Below are positions 21,537 to 33,170 of a DNA stretch of 64,000 nt, piece by piece. Location of the stretch: positions 14,310,418 through 14,374,417 of the forward strand of contig JBBCBC010000026.1 of NCBI GenBank assembly GCA_037126765.1, written 5' to 3'. Source of the DNA: Stenogyne calaminthoides. Lineage: Eukaryota > Streptophyta > Magnoliopsida > Lamiales > Lamiaceae. The notes beneath the pieces are model-generated. The model was not told where the DNA came from, did no database searches, and worked only from the letters and a program-made list of their open reading frames with translations. A program made the position numbers and the translations under genes. Every line of letters starts with the position of its first letter. Positions within the stretch are counted from its first letter, which is position 1.

Positions 21537-22345
21537 ATCAAAACACCTTTAACAACACCTTTACATCATTTCGATGAAGCGAGAATATCATCTACGATAG
21601 TCTTAAGAATACCAATGCGATTCCGACACACTTTTTGTACACACAACTAACTTTCGTTACTCATTTGATCAAACCCATAAGACTTGATTACTTGATCAAA
21701 ACATTGGTTCCAAGCTCTGGATGCTTGTTTGAGTCCATAAATGGACTTCTTGAGCTTACAAAATAGGTGTTCTTGGCCTTTTTCAATGAAGTCTTGGGGT
21801 TGTTGCATATAGATTTCCTCTTCAAGACTTCCGTTAAGGAAAGCCGTCTTGACATCCATTTGCCGATTTCAAAGTCGAGATCTTGTGACAATCGACAAGA
21901 GAATTTGGATGGACTTGAGCATTACTCTGAAAAAAAAGTTTCCTCATAGTCGATCCATTCTTTCTGAGTATAACCTTTCGCCACAAGCCTTGCCTTGAAG
22001 GTTTCCACCTTCCCGTCCGATCCTCTTTTTCTCTTGTATACCCACTTGCAACCAATGGGTTTGACCCCCATTAAGTGGCTCATTGCTAGCTCCACACTCT
22101 GTTATGATCCATAGAACCCATTTAAACTTCATTGTTGTTTGCAAGAATCTGCATCCTTGTCTTGGATTGCCTCGTCATATGTTCATGGGGTGCGATTCAT
22201 CTTGACGGGGACCAAGTCAGAGGACTCTCCTATCCCCATGAATATCTCGGGTTGTCTTACAACCCTCCCACCTCTGACGAGGTTTGGTTGTGTAAATGTG
22301 TCATTTGGTATGTCATCTTATACAATTAGTAATCGAGGTTAGCCC
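21537..22345 (-). pseudogene. Element E reverse transcriptase, heavily broken
   Basis: Recognisable pieces on the minus strand are KPIGCKWVYK-like sequence near 22060, QMDVKTAFLNGSLEEEIYMQ near 21850, SIYGLKQASRAWNQCFD near 21740, and the polymerase motif near 21590. The pieces lie in different frames. The family motif LYVDD is shifted by a missing base, giving TIVDD; element G has the same missing base. Enzymatically dead. Confidence 0.85.
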
Positions 22346-23300
22346 CCCTTAGCTCATTTAAGGTAATCTCATACGGGTTTTCTTTTCGTTCATATAGTCT
22401 TCTTCCAAAATTCTAAAGTGGGTGCTTATTACCACCTTTTGATCTTCGGGACCATAGAACATACACCCTTTTGTTCCCTCGGGGTATCCTATAATCAACC
22501 TTAATTCTAATCGAGGATCCAATTTTCCGGCTTCCTTGTCCAACACGTAGGCCGGACACCCCCAAATTCTCATGTGTCTCAAACTGGGCTTGCTCCTGGT
22601 CCACAATTCTTTGGGAGTTTTGGGAACCGATTTGGATGGCACCAAGTTCAGAATATAAGCCATTTGTTTCAAGGCATGACCCGTAAGCGACTTGGGTAGA
22701 TCCGCATAACTCATCATTGATCTAACCATTTCTAAAAGAGTTTTGTTTCTTCGCTCTGCAACCCCGTTTTGTTGAGGGGTTCCGGGTCTTGATTATTTGG
22801 GATACAATCCCTTCATCGACAAGTACTTCAAAAAAATCATCATTTGAGGTACTTTCGCCTCCACGATCAGATCGTAGAGACTTGATACGTTTTTCCCTAT
22901 GATTCTCTGCTTGAGCCTTAAATTCTTTGAATTTGTCAAAGGTCTCAGATTTATGCTTCATAAGGAAAATATAGCCGTACCTTGAGTAATCATCAATAAA
23001 GGTGACGAAATACTCATAACCTCCTCTTGCTTTGATTGACATTGGACCACATACATCTGTGTGAACGATTTCTAACATTTCTTTGGCTCTATTCCCCTTG
23101 GCTCCGAATGCCCTCTTGGTCATTTTACCCTCTAAACATGATTCGCAAGTTGGGATTGGTTCAACCCGGAGAGACTCCAATGAACCATATTCTACCAACC
23201 TTTGAATCCTTTTTGGATTAATATGTCCTAATCTGAGATGCCATAGAAGGGTCTCGTTCACGTCTGATGAACGCTTTCTTTTATAGGAAATAGTCGATGT
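22346..23300 (-). pseudogene. Element E integrase
   Basis: The zinc-binding part is WHLRLGHINPKRIQRL then CESCLEGKMTKRAF. The core begins HTDVCGPMS (Asp) and has SDRGGE (Asp). The region that should hold PQQNGVAERRNR is frame-broken (about 22730-22800). The C-terminal GCPAYVLDKEAGKLDPR and GYPEGTKGCMFYGP are open (22729-22358). E keeps a Glu codon after FYGP where B and G have the stop TAA. Confidence 0.88.
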
Positions 23301-23700
23301 GTTATAGGATGTATTTCGTGAGTGGTGTGCACATATAATAGTATAGAGATTTGTTCATCAATGTCCCATAACAGATACACTCATCATTTCGATAAATGAT
23401 GTCATTCTTATTAGAAGAAACTCATTATCCATCAAAAGAATTTTAGAAACTGAAAGTGAATTCTTTCTAAAACTGGGTACATAAAGAACATCTCTTAAAA
23501 CTAAAATTTTATCACTAATAGATAAATGCACTTCTCCCACTGCTTCAGCTGCCACTCTCGTAGCATCGCCCAGTGTGATGGGGATCTCACTCCCACTAAG
23601 TTGCCGGGTCAGCTTGAACCCGTGAAGCAAACATGATCAGTGGATCCCGTATCAACTACCCACGAAAGAGAAGTATACGTCGCTAAACAAGTTTCAACAA
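23301..23700 (-). pseudogene. Element E protease and pre-integrase region
   Basis: On the minus strand VVDTGSTDHVC-type sequence (active-site Asp-Thr-Gly) is readable near 23660-23640. Next come the open stretch FKLTRQLSGSEIPITLGDATRVAAEA (partly quoted: LSGSEIPITLGDATRV) and LRDVLYVPSFRKN. The following pre-integrase segment is shifted. Confidence 0.8.
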
Positions 23701-24345
23701 CTAGTGCATGAAAATTACCTTTCTTTCCGGCCCTTTTGGGGTTGGAACAGGCAAACCTCCATTGTCCTTACCGCTGTTGAAGCACTTCCTCTTTGGATTT
23801 TCCTTGACACCACAAGCATTCCTCATCTTACCATTGCCCTTGGCAATAGTTGAGTTTGATTGCTTATGGCTTTTGGTCCTCTTCTTCTTCTTGCCTTCCC
23901 TTGGCCTAGAAGATGAAAGATGGACCACTTGCCGTCAAAGCTTGAGTTTTGTGCCCCATCAACACATCTGCCGTGACCAAAGTTTACAACGAATCAGCTA
24001 GCGAGGCCAAAGTGCTCAAAACTTTTGGGCAGAGGGTGGAGTAGCAAATCGATTTGGGTCTCTAGATAATAATCTGCACCCAGATCCTCAAGTTTGTTCA
24101 GACGAGCCATCAATTTTGAGGATGTAATCCCTTACGGGGTTGCCCTCCACCTTTTCCAGCGACAATATCTCTCGCAAGGTGATCTGACGAGCCCCGCATT
24201 TTTGACTTGTCAGTTGGCTCATTTGACTTTTGATGTGTCAAGAATCCACTTGTGCTTTTGTGCAGTTAGGACAATCACAATTTTTCGTTTCCAATCAACA
24301 TAGTTTCCCATACAATTCTATTGACTTTAAGTATATTAACAGTGG
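23701..24345 (-). pseudogene. Element E gag remnant
   Basis: A decayed gag can be followed on the minus strand: NYVDWKRKIVIVLTAQKHKW near 24290, LNKLEDLGADYY near 24080, and LHPLPKSFEHF near 24030. The knuckle has decayed to KCFNSGKDNG (near 23780) where a CX2C pattern would be expected. The middle of the capsid domain is missing compared with normal copia gags. Element G carries the same reduced gag; element B carries a different gag version. Confidence 0.7.
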
Positions 24346-25909
24346 ATTAAAAGGTTAAGACATCTTTGAATCGAAATAAATAACTATCAGATATAAGCAC
24401 AAATATATCACAAGGTTCGATCACATGTATCATATTGAAATCTCAAAAAAATATGAACATGCATCAGCCAACATCTCAAAACAGTTTAAATAAGCCACGT
24501 GGGGTGAGTCATTATTTAAACACGTTTAAGCAGGTTACAAACAAGAAAACATTTACAAACCTTTAATATCCAGATTAATAGTTGGCTCCCACTTGACCAA
24601 TATAAAATTGACAGGGACTTCGGGGAAGTATATGCATATCAATTTTATACCTAAGTAATAACCATGATTAAATACAAAATTATTATTTTGCTTTGAACGA
24701 GCCTCGTGGGGAGGGTCATCGTCGCCACTAATAATAATCCACAATCATCCGTTTGGAATTTATTCATGTGAAAGCCATCTTTTGACCCGTCTAGTGGGGG
24801 GAATTTCTCTAAAAGAATTCACAAATAAATAAATCATGGAGGTCAAAATCAATTCAATTTTATTATCCAGAATAAAATTATCAATTAATTATTTAAACAT
24901 ACTTAGTAATTTTTGAATGTGAGATTTTTCAAAAAAAAATTTCTCATGCATCGCATATTTAAACACAATTTAAATAAGCATAAAAAAATGCATAAACATC
25001 AGAACAAAAATTAAACATATTGGGCACATATATCCAATTGTCATGGTTAATTTTGTCATGTCTTGATCTTGAGAAATCGTCTTCTTTGCCTTCATCGTTC
25101 GTCTCGAAAAGATCGTCATGTCAAGCAACGTCATCGACCAGCTCGCGGGTCGGAGTGCCCGCCTAGCACTCCCCCGGCCGTGTCGAGTGGTGCCCGCGCG
25201 TCTGCCGAACCACCGAAAGACACGCCGCCTGGGTGGCGCATGTCCCTTCGGCGGCACCCCTCGGCGGATCTCTCGGCGCGGGCAAGATTCAATGGCCGGC
25301 CGGCGCGATGCCCGCCCATGATGAATCTCGCCGTGCTGCCTGCATCGTAGCAGCGTCTTTGGCGTGCCTCCTCCAGCGTTCGCCCGCATCGCCCACCGAC
25401 CGCGCAAGCGGTGTGCTGGCGAGCCCGTGTGTGTGGTCGGCATCGATCCCACGCGCGCTTGCCCTCGGCCTCGCCCCACCCCTGTGCACGCCCGCGTGTG
25501 CCCACGTCACGCGCATGCCTCCCTTGGAACGTTTCGCGTGACGCGCGCCGCCTGTGCCCAGTTCCGGATCCATCCGTCTTTAATTCATCGTCTTCGTCTT
25601 GGCTCACGATCCGGTTACAATTTATTTACAAAAAATAAATAAACCTAGATCTAGACTAGTCTATTACATTAAACGAATCAAACAAATCCTAATCTACTCG
25701 TGGATTTATCACGAGGCAAAACGAATTCGAACGAATCAAATTAAAAACCATAATTTATATGCATGCATAAATATAAACATTCATCAAATACCATGACAAT
25801 TGGATACCTGCAAAAAAGATCTAGCAATTCTACTATCCAATTTTAAATTTAATGAAAACGAATTAAATTATAATTTAAAACTCGAGTTAAAACAGAGGCT
25901 CGATGCGAT
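24346..25909 (-). other. Element E leader with GC-rich island
   Basis: This 1.5-kb non-coding leader lies between the 5' LTR and gag. It matches the leaders of B (36142-37145, 38990-39518) and G (59330-60790), with landmarks such as GACGGTCAAAAG-like and GGGAAGTATATGCATAT. A GC-rich island at about 25130-25610 contains open frames on both strands, none believable as genes. The primer site next to the LTR has decayed (GAGCCTCTG remains of the TGGTATCAGAGCCTCGG seen in B). Confidence 0.75.
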
Positions 25910-27628
25910 TGTTGGGGAATTAATTGCCCGGATCTATTCGGGATGAATATTTAAATACAAATTTAATTCTAACAATTATTACTAGCATGAATTAATCCTA
26001 TATTAATTCAAATAATAATTCAACAACAAATCATGCATATAAACAGTTCACATAAATCCTACGGATGCGGAATTGCTACGGGTTAACGTGAACTAATCTG
26101 TTTGGAATGGCAATGGACTCGGTTGATAAGAACACACAAAAAAGCCTTCCCAAGTATTCCCTAGCCCTTGCTCGTCAATCCGGTGGAAGGAAACTCGCGA
26201 ACAATTAACAAAAGGGAAAATAAAATTATATTGCACCACCTTTGTGGATTTCTAATTTTTCCAACACATGGAATTGCACTTGGGGATGAAAGAATCATCT
26301 CCTATTTATAGATGAGGGGTTGGTCGAAATATTGGGGAAAAATAATGTGGGAAAATATTTTTCTTGATCTCCAAGAAATCTTGAATATATCTCATATATT
26401 CTTTTCTCCATAATTAAAATATTTCACAAAAATTACAACTCCTCTTGTTATGGGATATTTCGAAATTTTAAGGGAAAAAAAACTAAGATTTGGATCTTCT
26501 TGATTTTATGAGATATACTTGTATTGCAAGAATACATATCTTCCATAATATCTTTTCAAGAAAATCATGAAAATCTTTTTTTCCCTTATTTATTCAAAAT
26601 TTTCGAAAATCTCACAATAAATAACCAAGTGGAAGATTTCTTGAATTTAATGAGATAATCTTGTATTCCAGGAATACTTATCTTCATTCCATAACAAAAT
26701 TCAAAGAAAATCTTTCTCCCCCTCTTATTTATTATTTTCGAATAAATAGGAAAAATAGGCAACAAAATTTATTTTATTTTTAAACACCTTTTTCAGTTAT
26801 TGGACTTTATGTTTAGGCTACTTGAGGGGCCTTTAGGAGAATTAAGATTGGACCTTCCAATGGATCTTGGATTATCAATATTGAGCCACAATATTATTCA
26901 AGCCCATAAATATTAACTAATCCCACTACATAATTAATATTGCACTATCCATCTTAACCCATATTACTGTTAATATGGCTCCCGGTTATTATTTCCCGTG
27001 TTTAAGATTATCTAGCCCATTAATTAATTCAAGCCACTGAAATAGCTTTCCATTAATTAATATCTTTTTGTCCTTAGTCAAGGAAATGTTCAACATTATT
27101 ATCCATACCGGAAACTAGTTCCACTTGCAAGATTTGGTATGATAAATCTTATGAACCTCCCAAGGGGGCAAATCGAACAAGCGTACTTGCACACGATTCT
27201 TCGTATTAAATCTTAGCAATTGCATGTGACCAATAATATTGCCCAAGATATAAAGTATTGAACCTCATTGATTCTCTACCCGTCATAAGTCAAAGCAATA
27301 ATTACTAACCACACACGATCCTATTTAAGGGATGAAGATTAAGAAATAACGAACCACTAAGGTCTAATTCTTCCTAGTTCAGTGCTGAAGAATTCATCCT
27401 CCTGTAGGTCCTATTCAGTAAATCAGTCATGCACTAGTGTAATCTCTTGGTCAAGATAGGCCAATCTGAGCCTTACACTTCAACCTTTCACGATGGATTG
27501 TTCATTTCCATCTAGGTCCTGAATAGCGTACTTTTAGTTACAAGGGACTGTTAATTTAATCTTCTGTGATCTGGTATCACTAAATTAACTACAATGTAAC
27601 ACGTACTATTTATTGAACAATTATGCAA
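25910..27628 (-). repeat. 5' LTR of element E, part 1
   Basis: It begins (plus-strand reading) TGTTGGGGAATTAATTGCC and is cut at 27628 by the insertion of element C. It continues at 53007-53130, giving a rebuilt length of about 1,843 bp, the same as the 3' LTR. In the plus-strand reading the start and the order of blocks mirror B's LTRs, which lie in the other orientation. Confidence 0.92.
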
Positions 27629-29077
27629 TGTTGGGAAATTTAGAGTTTTGATGGAAGTTCCAAACCAGTTGTAATAGGACCAGTCGAACCTGTTAGTCGA
27701 CTGATGAATAGATACGAAACCAGCTGAACATGTTAGACAACTGATGATTTAGAATAGGTCACATATTGAGGGGGAACTCAATATATGAAGATCAGTAGTG
27801 AAGTTCAGGATCAAGATCAGAAGAGAAGATCAGAAGGAAGACCTGAATCACATCAGAAGACCTACTCCATGAAGACATCAGCAGAGTCGATAAGTTGCAG
27901 CTAAGACAACCTTATCAGATGACTCAAGACTACTGATCTGATGGATAACAGATCAGTAGAGGCCAAGAAAGAACCAAGATAAGTATTTATGCTTATCCTT
28001 AAAACATACGATGTTTCTCAGACTCGAAGCACAGTTAAGTCAAAGCTTTTCTAAGACGCCGAATAAGTGTACTTGTTTAGCCACTTAGAAAGAGACACGT
28101 ATGTACGGTTCGGAAGATTGCAGGATATGGCGTATCAAGCCAAACGGCTAGAAAGGACAACATTGCACGAAGACGGCATGTCCTTTCTGCGCACATCAAA
28201 TCAAGCCTACAAGCCTACCTAAAATAGACCGAAATTCGAATTGCTCTCCAATGGCTAGTTCAATTTCGTGCCTATAAATAAGGGATCAAACCTTCAGAGT
28301 AAGGTTAATGAAATTATACACAATCTCAAGCTCTCAAGATTTCCGCACGAAGAACACAAATTCAAGATTTATTCTTAAGTGTTCATCCCTTAGTTCTTAG
28401 CAGAATACTTATCCTCTAGCACTTGGGTACTTAGAAGATAGGATAGTATTCCAGTTGGAACAAAACAAATCTTATACCAAAACATTGTTAGGTTAAGTTT
28501 GTTATAGCAAAATTTCTATCTAGGGTTTCTAGATTAGATTTCTGGGATTGGTTGAGTGTGAACTCGTTAAATATCTGTTGGTTGTATTGTGTTGGACTAA
28601 CACATTAAACTAAGTCCAGTTGGTTAAGTTGGTGCCCCTGCTGATAGGGAAGAGTGGACGTAGGACAAGTTGTCTGAACCACTATAAATCTGTGTGCCTT
28701 TAATCTTGCTTTACACATCTGCACACAACTTGTTATTTGCATGCATATTCTGTACCTAGATCAGATTAGCATTAAGCTACTGATCTGATCAGGTTGACAT
28801 TTTAGTCACCTGATCCGAACTGTTGGTCAGAATCTCATTTGAGTAAAACTAGTTTTCTACACGGGTTAACTTATCGTCAGCACCATCAGTTAAGTTGATA
28901 GACGCCGAACTGATCTATCTACCAGATCAGTAAGTCGGATATCAGTCTAAACTGATTCACATCGCACTCTGATCAAACATACGTGCAAACACATCTGATC
29001 CATGAAAAAGTTTTTGAAGTCTATTCACCCCTCCCCTCTAGACTTCAACCCTCACTGAAACCTGTTCGGGACCTACA
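27629..29077 (+). repeat. 5' LTR of element C
   Basis: TGTTGGGAAATTT ... GGGACCTACA. A TATA box GCCTATAAATAAG lies near 28271, and the conserved sirevirus block runs from about 28588 to 28700. The U3 part (27770-27960) is dense in GATCAG words. It is 1,449 bp, exactly the length of the 3' LTR. Confidence 0.95.
28664..28674 (+). promoter_or_regulatory. Conserved LTR hairpin, element C 5' LTR
   Basis: A GACAAGTTGTC stem sits between GTAG and TGAACCACTATAA. The 3' LTR has the same stem with CGAACC after it. The solo LTR at 6370 has a different but still paired stem here. Confidence 0.55.
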
Positions 29078-29079
29078 AG

Positions 29080-29091
29080 TGGTATCAGAGC
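29080..29091 (+). other. Primer-binding site of element C (tRNA-iMet)
   Basis: TGGTATCAGAGC, two bases after the LTR end, complementary to the 3' end of initiator tRNA-Met. The following bases are the same as in element A. Confidence 0.95.
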
Positions 29092-29216
29092 AGTGGTTCT
29101 ACCGACCACTGGCTTTGAATATCATTGGTTCTTGAGGAAGAACCTTTGTGTTCACTTGAACTGATCTTTGAAAACCTTTTTAAAGCTCATTTTCTTAAAA
29201 ACAAAATCACCAAACA

Positions 29217-31213
29217 TGGATAACACTTCAGGTATGCATCATAATCTACCCATGTTTTCTGTTGATGAGTATGCAGATTGGTCCATAGACATGAGAGACC
29301 ATCTGGGAGTGATTAGCAACAGAATGGATGAGATTCTTGGGATAGGACCGATTATCATCTATCACTATAATCCAGCCGAAGCAGGAGAACGAGATCCTAC
29401 TCAACCAGTTGGAGCAAGAATCAGAAAGAGTTCCTCTCTGATGGATGTAGATGAGAGAAAACTGTCTTACCTGGATACTGTTGCCAGACATCTCTTCATG
29501 AAAACCATGGATGCTACTACAAGAGAGAAAGTGAAGTACCTGAAGACAGCTAAGGAAGTCTGGGATACGCTTGCTGAAATCTGTAGAGGAAATGAACAGA
29601 TCAAGGACAGCAGACTGCAAGCTGAGCTGGTTGTATTTGAGAAATTCAAGATGTTGCCAAATGAAACAGTTGATCAATTTGATGGAAGGATCACATGAGG
29701 AGTCAACCGACTTCATGATCTCGGACGAGTAATGTCAAACAAGGATATCAACTACAAGATTCTCAGATCCCTGACTAAGAAATGGGATACGAAGGTGACT
29801 GTGATTAAGGACTGTCAAGATATTGCTACAATGAAACCATATGATCTAATCTTCAGTTTGAAAGCTCATGAGTTCGACCTGATCGAGAGAGGACAAGGAT
29901 CAGATGATGTCCCATCTGAAACTACTCCCAATCCTAAATTTGTTGCATTTAAGGCAGCAAGTAGTAGTTCACGAATTGTGGAACCAGTTGGAAACATCAT
30001 CAGTCAAGCTGAACAAATTGCCTTACTGGCAAGAAAGCTGGAAAGAACAAATGTTCAAATGGGCAAATATAGGAAGTTTTATGATGACTATCGAAGGAAT
30101 AGAGGAAGAGATCATCGTTCATCTGACAGATTGCAAGAGAGGTATCGTTCATCTGACAATCGAGATAACAGAAGAGAAGAAAGACATGACGATCACTCTG
30201 ACGAAAGGAAGGATGATCGAAGAGATGACCGGAAAGAAAGTAGACGTGATGATCGATCAAATAGGAAAGGTTCTGACTATCGACAGAATGGGAAGTCTCC
30301 TGACAGGCATTACAGAAGACACGATTCTCCAGGCAGAGGAAGCTCAGGGGATTCAAGAGTGTGCTATAACTTTCAGAAACCAGGTCATTACAGTGCTGAC
30401 TGTCCTGACCTGCCCCCCAAAGAAAGAGAGGAGAAAAGAAACAGAAGAGAACAAAGATACAGGGATAGGAAAGCTATGGTTGCAGATACGTTTGGCATTG
30501 ATGATTCCTACCTGCCCTCAGATGATTCTGGTTACTCATCTGTCGAAGACTTCTGTTTGATAACAGCTGATGATGTCGATGATATGAGCTTCTTATCTGA
30601 TGACGACATCTGTCTCATGGCCAGAGAATCAGATCAAACAGAGGTACTTACTAACTCTTCTGTGCCTCTTTCTTCCACACCACATGTGCCGAGCACATCT
30701 GCAGGAGAGGTCAACTTGCAGGTCTACAATAACCAATTGCTTGATGATCTTTCCAATGCAATAGATACTTATACACGAGTGGGAGTTGAGAACGATAATC
30801 TGAGAGCTGAGAACATCAGGCTTGTTAAAGAAATTGAGGCAAGTAGAGCAGCTGAACTAAAATCAGCTGAAACTGTTCAGAAGATGACCACAGAACTGGA
30901 GTTTCTGAAGGTCAGTTCTTCTGATCAGGGAAAGCTGGTTAAGGAACAGTTGGCTCTCAACCTACAACAAGCCAATGAACTCAAATCTCTTCAGGCTAAG
31001 TTTGATGAACTCTTCCGGATGCATGAGAATCTGAAAGTTCTTGAGGACGGTCTACGTAAGAAAATAGAGGTTTTCACGAAATCTTCTAAAACTGTTCAAG
31101 ACTTGAACAACTATTTTCGTACGTCGACTGACAAGAAGGGAATTGGGTATGAAATCCCTTCTGGATCCTCAAAAGCCTCGTCTGGTTCACATCAGAAAAG
31201 TGTAACCAAATGA
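29217..31213 (+). pseudogene. gag: Element C gag, with internal stop
   Basis: This is a homologue of the element A gag, starting MDNTSGMHHNLP. A TGA at about 29696-29698 (after FDGRIT) replaces an Arg codon and breaks the frame after 160 residues; the remainder is open from 29699 to 31213. The zinc knuckle reads CYNFQKPGHYSADC (about 30361-30402): the second Cys is Phe, so zinc binding should be lost. The charged Arg/Asp/Ser stretch and the C-terminal coiled coil are as in A. At the end this copy reads through the position where A stops, continuing as GYEIPSGSSKASSG and then stopping at TGA (31211-31213). Confidence 0.92.
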
Positions 31214-31822
31214 GTTTTTGACCAAGATACACGAAATGCCAAATCTATATCTGGTAAGGGAAAAGGACCAGCTGATCAGGCAAGGCAAATGTCAGATCAG
31301 GAAGGGAACAGAAATGAACCACAACTGATCAGACATCAGTCGAGGTATCATCAGATGAACCCAATTCTTCTTAAGAAACCTCAGCCCAATCAGCAGAGTA
31401 AGCATCAGGCTGGACCATCTCATAAGGGACAGTCCCAGCTAATGCAGACTCAGTCCAAGCTGCCTAACAAGCAAGCTAAGGGTAAACTACTAAGACCAAT
31501 TATGCCAGAAAGATATGAATCTTTTAATGGTAGCAATCTTACCTACCCTTACAATCAGAAACCTAGGGCTGCTGCACCTGAGCCCCACTGGATTAAAAGA
31601 AGACAAGTTTCAATGAAAAATCCCAAGTCTTCTGATTCATCCAAGGCTCACACTCATAATCATACGAACCAAATTGCATATGAAGAGACGTATGAATATG
31701 TAGATGTTTATGGGAGACAGATCAAGCCTTATGTTTTCAACAGAGGTGCCAGATATGTTTGGATCTCGAAAGGTACCTCTAACCCCCCAGGACCCGATTA
31801 TACTGGGGTACCTAAAATCTGA
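31214..31822 (+). pseudogene. Element C gag-protease linker
   Basis: Open from 31289 to 31822: Gln/Lys/Pro-rich sequence followed by MPERYESFNGSNLTYPYNQK and the end TGVPKI. It matches element A 10193-9873. It is an unstructured spacer of the polyprotein, with no enzymatic motif. Confidence 0.75.
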
Positions 31823-31827
31823 ATTGT

Positions 31828-32060
31828 TTGCAGAATCGCTTGGGACTGGTAAATAAGGGTGGAGAACAGGAAGCTATCTGGTACATAGATAGTGGATGCT
31901 CAAGACACATGACAGGAAGCCAGTTTCTCCTTAGCAACTATGTTGAAAGACCAGACCCAAGAGTTCTCTTTGGTGATGATAACTTTGGTCATACCAGAGG
32001 AGTCGGAACCTTAGTGAACGATGACGTTTAGATCACAATTCTGTTTCACAATTCTGCGAC
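31828..32060 (+). pseudogene. Element C aspartic protease
   Basis: The active site WYIDSGCSRHMTGSQF is intact (31878-31925), then VLFGDDNFGHTRGVGTL. The frame stops at a TAG at 32029-32031. Compared with element A about 36 bases after DDV are missing, removing the flap-to-C-terminal segment (A has VTGVSYVDDLRHNLLS). Confidence 0.85.
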
Positions 32061-33170
32061 AATGGTTTTAGTGTTGAGTTCTCGACAGAAAAATGCACAG
32101 TTAGAAATCGAGCTACTCAACAGATCTTGCTGATTGGTTCAAGAAAAGGAACGATATACACAGTAGATTGGAACAGTTGTCCAAGAAATGCATGCCTGAT
32201 TGTTAAGAGTTCTAAGAGCTCCAGCTGGCTTTGGCACAAGATGATGAGCCATCTGAACTTTAAGACTCTTAACAAGATAGCAAGGATGTCTTTGGTAGAA
32301 GGGCTCCCGAATGAAGTTTTCTCTAAGGATCAGACATGTTCAGCATGTCAGAAGGGAAAGCAAGTCAAGGCTTCATTCAAAGGGATACCTTCTCCTCCAT
32401 CCAGCAGAGTACTGCAATTGCTCCATATGGATTTGTTTGGACCAGTCACACCTCTCAGTGTCAGTGGACGCAAATACACTTTGGTGGTCGTGGATGATTA
32501 TTCCAAGTTCACCTGGGTTATATTCTTGTACAAGAAAAGTGAAACTACAACCAAGCTACCCGAGCTACTCAAGAAAATTCAGAATGAAAAGGGTCTCAGC
32601 ATAGTGAAAATCAGATCTGACAAAGGTACTGAATTCCTTAACCAATTTATATCTGATTTTTGCTATGAGTTTGGTATACAGCATGAGACATCAGCTGGAA
32701 GAACACCACAACAGAATGGCGTAGCAGAAAGAAGGAACAGAACACTCAAAGAAGCTGCACACACTATGTTAGCTGAACATGCTACTCAAAGCCGCTTCTG
32801 GGCAGAAGCAATCAACACTGCATGCCACACGCAGAACATATGTTCTCTGACTAAGATCCACTTTAAAACACCTTATGAACTGTGGAAGGACAAAAAACCT
32901 CGTGTTTCTTACTTCCATGTTTTTGGGTGCAAGTGTTTCTTACACAACAATGGGAAGAGTCAGTTGAAAACTTTTGATGCCAAAGCAGATGAGGGTATAT
33001 TCTTAGGATATTCCTCAACCAGCAAGGCATTTAGGGTCTTCAACAGACAAACCCTAGTTGTGGAAGAAACACCTCATGTGGTCTTTGATGAGACATCTTT
33101 CGATCGGGGAGAAATGCGCCGTTCCGAGCAGGGCGGATGCAATCTGGCGTTTCATTCTAGACACACATAA
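32061..33170 (+). pseudogene. Element C integrase, long open frame
   Basis: The frame is open from 32127. Zinc-binding residues lie in WHKMMSHLNFKTLNKIAR and CSACQKGKQVKASF. The catalytic triad is LHMDLFGP (Asp), RSDKGTEF (Asp) and TPQQNGVAERRNRT (Glu), all present. The C-terminal GCKCFLHNNGKSQL and GIFLGYSSTSKAFR are typical. After VVFDETSF (about 33095) the sequence suddenly stops matching element A for about 75 bases and the frame ends at 33170. The catalytic core looks unbroken, unlike element A's. Confidence 0.92.

Noticed and set aside
25063..25642. Several overlapping open frames on both strands with Ala/Arg/Pro-rich products
   Set aside because: They lie in the GC-rich leader island of element E, have no recognisable domains, overlap one another on both strands, and are not conserved in the leaders of B or G.
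29246..30356. Minus-strand open frames opposite gag of C
   Set aside because: Mirror-image frames of the gag coding sequence; the same pattern appears opposite gag of A on the plus strand (11159-12300).
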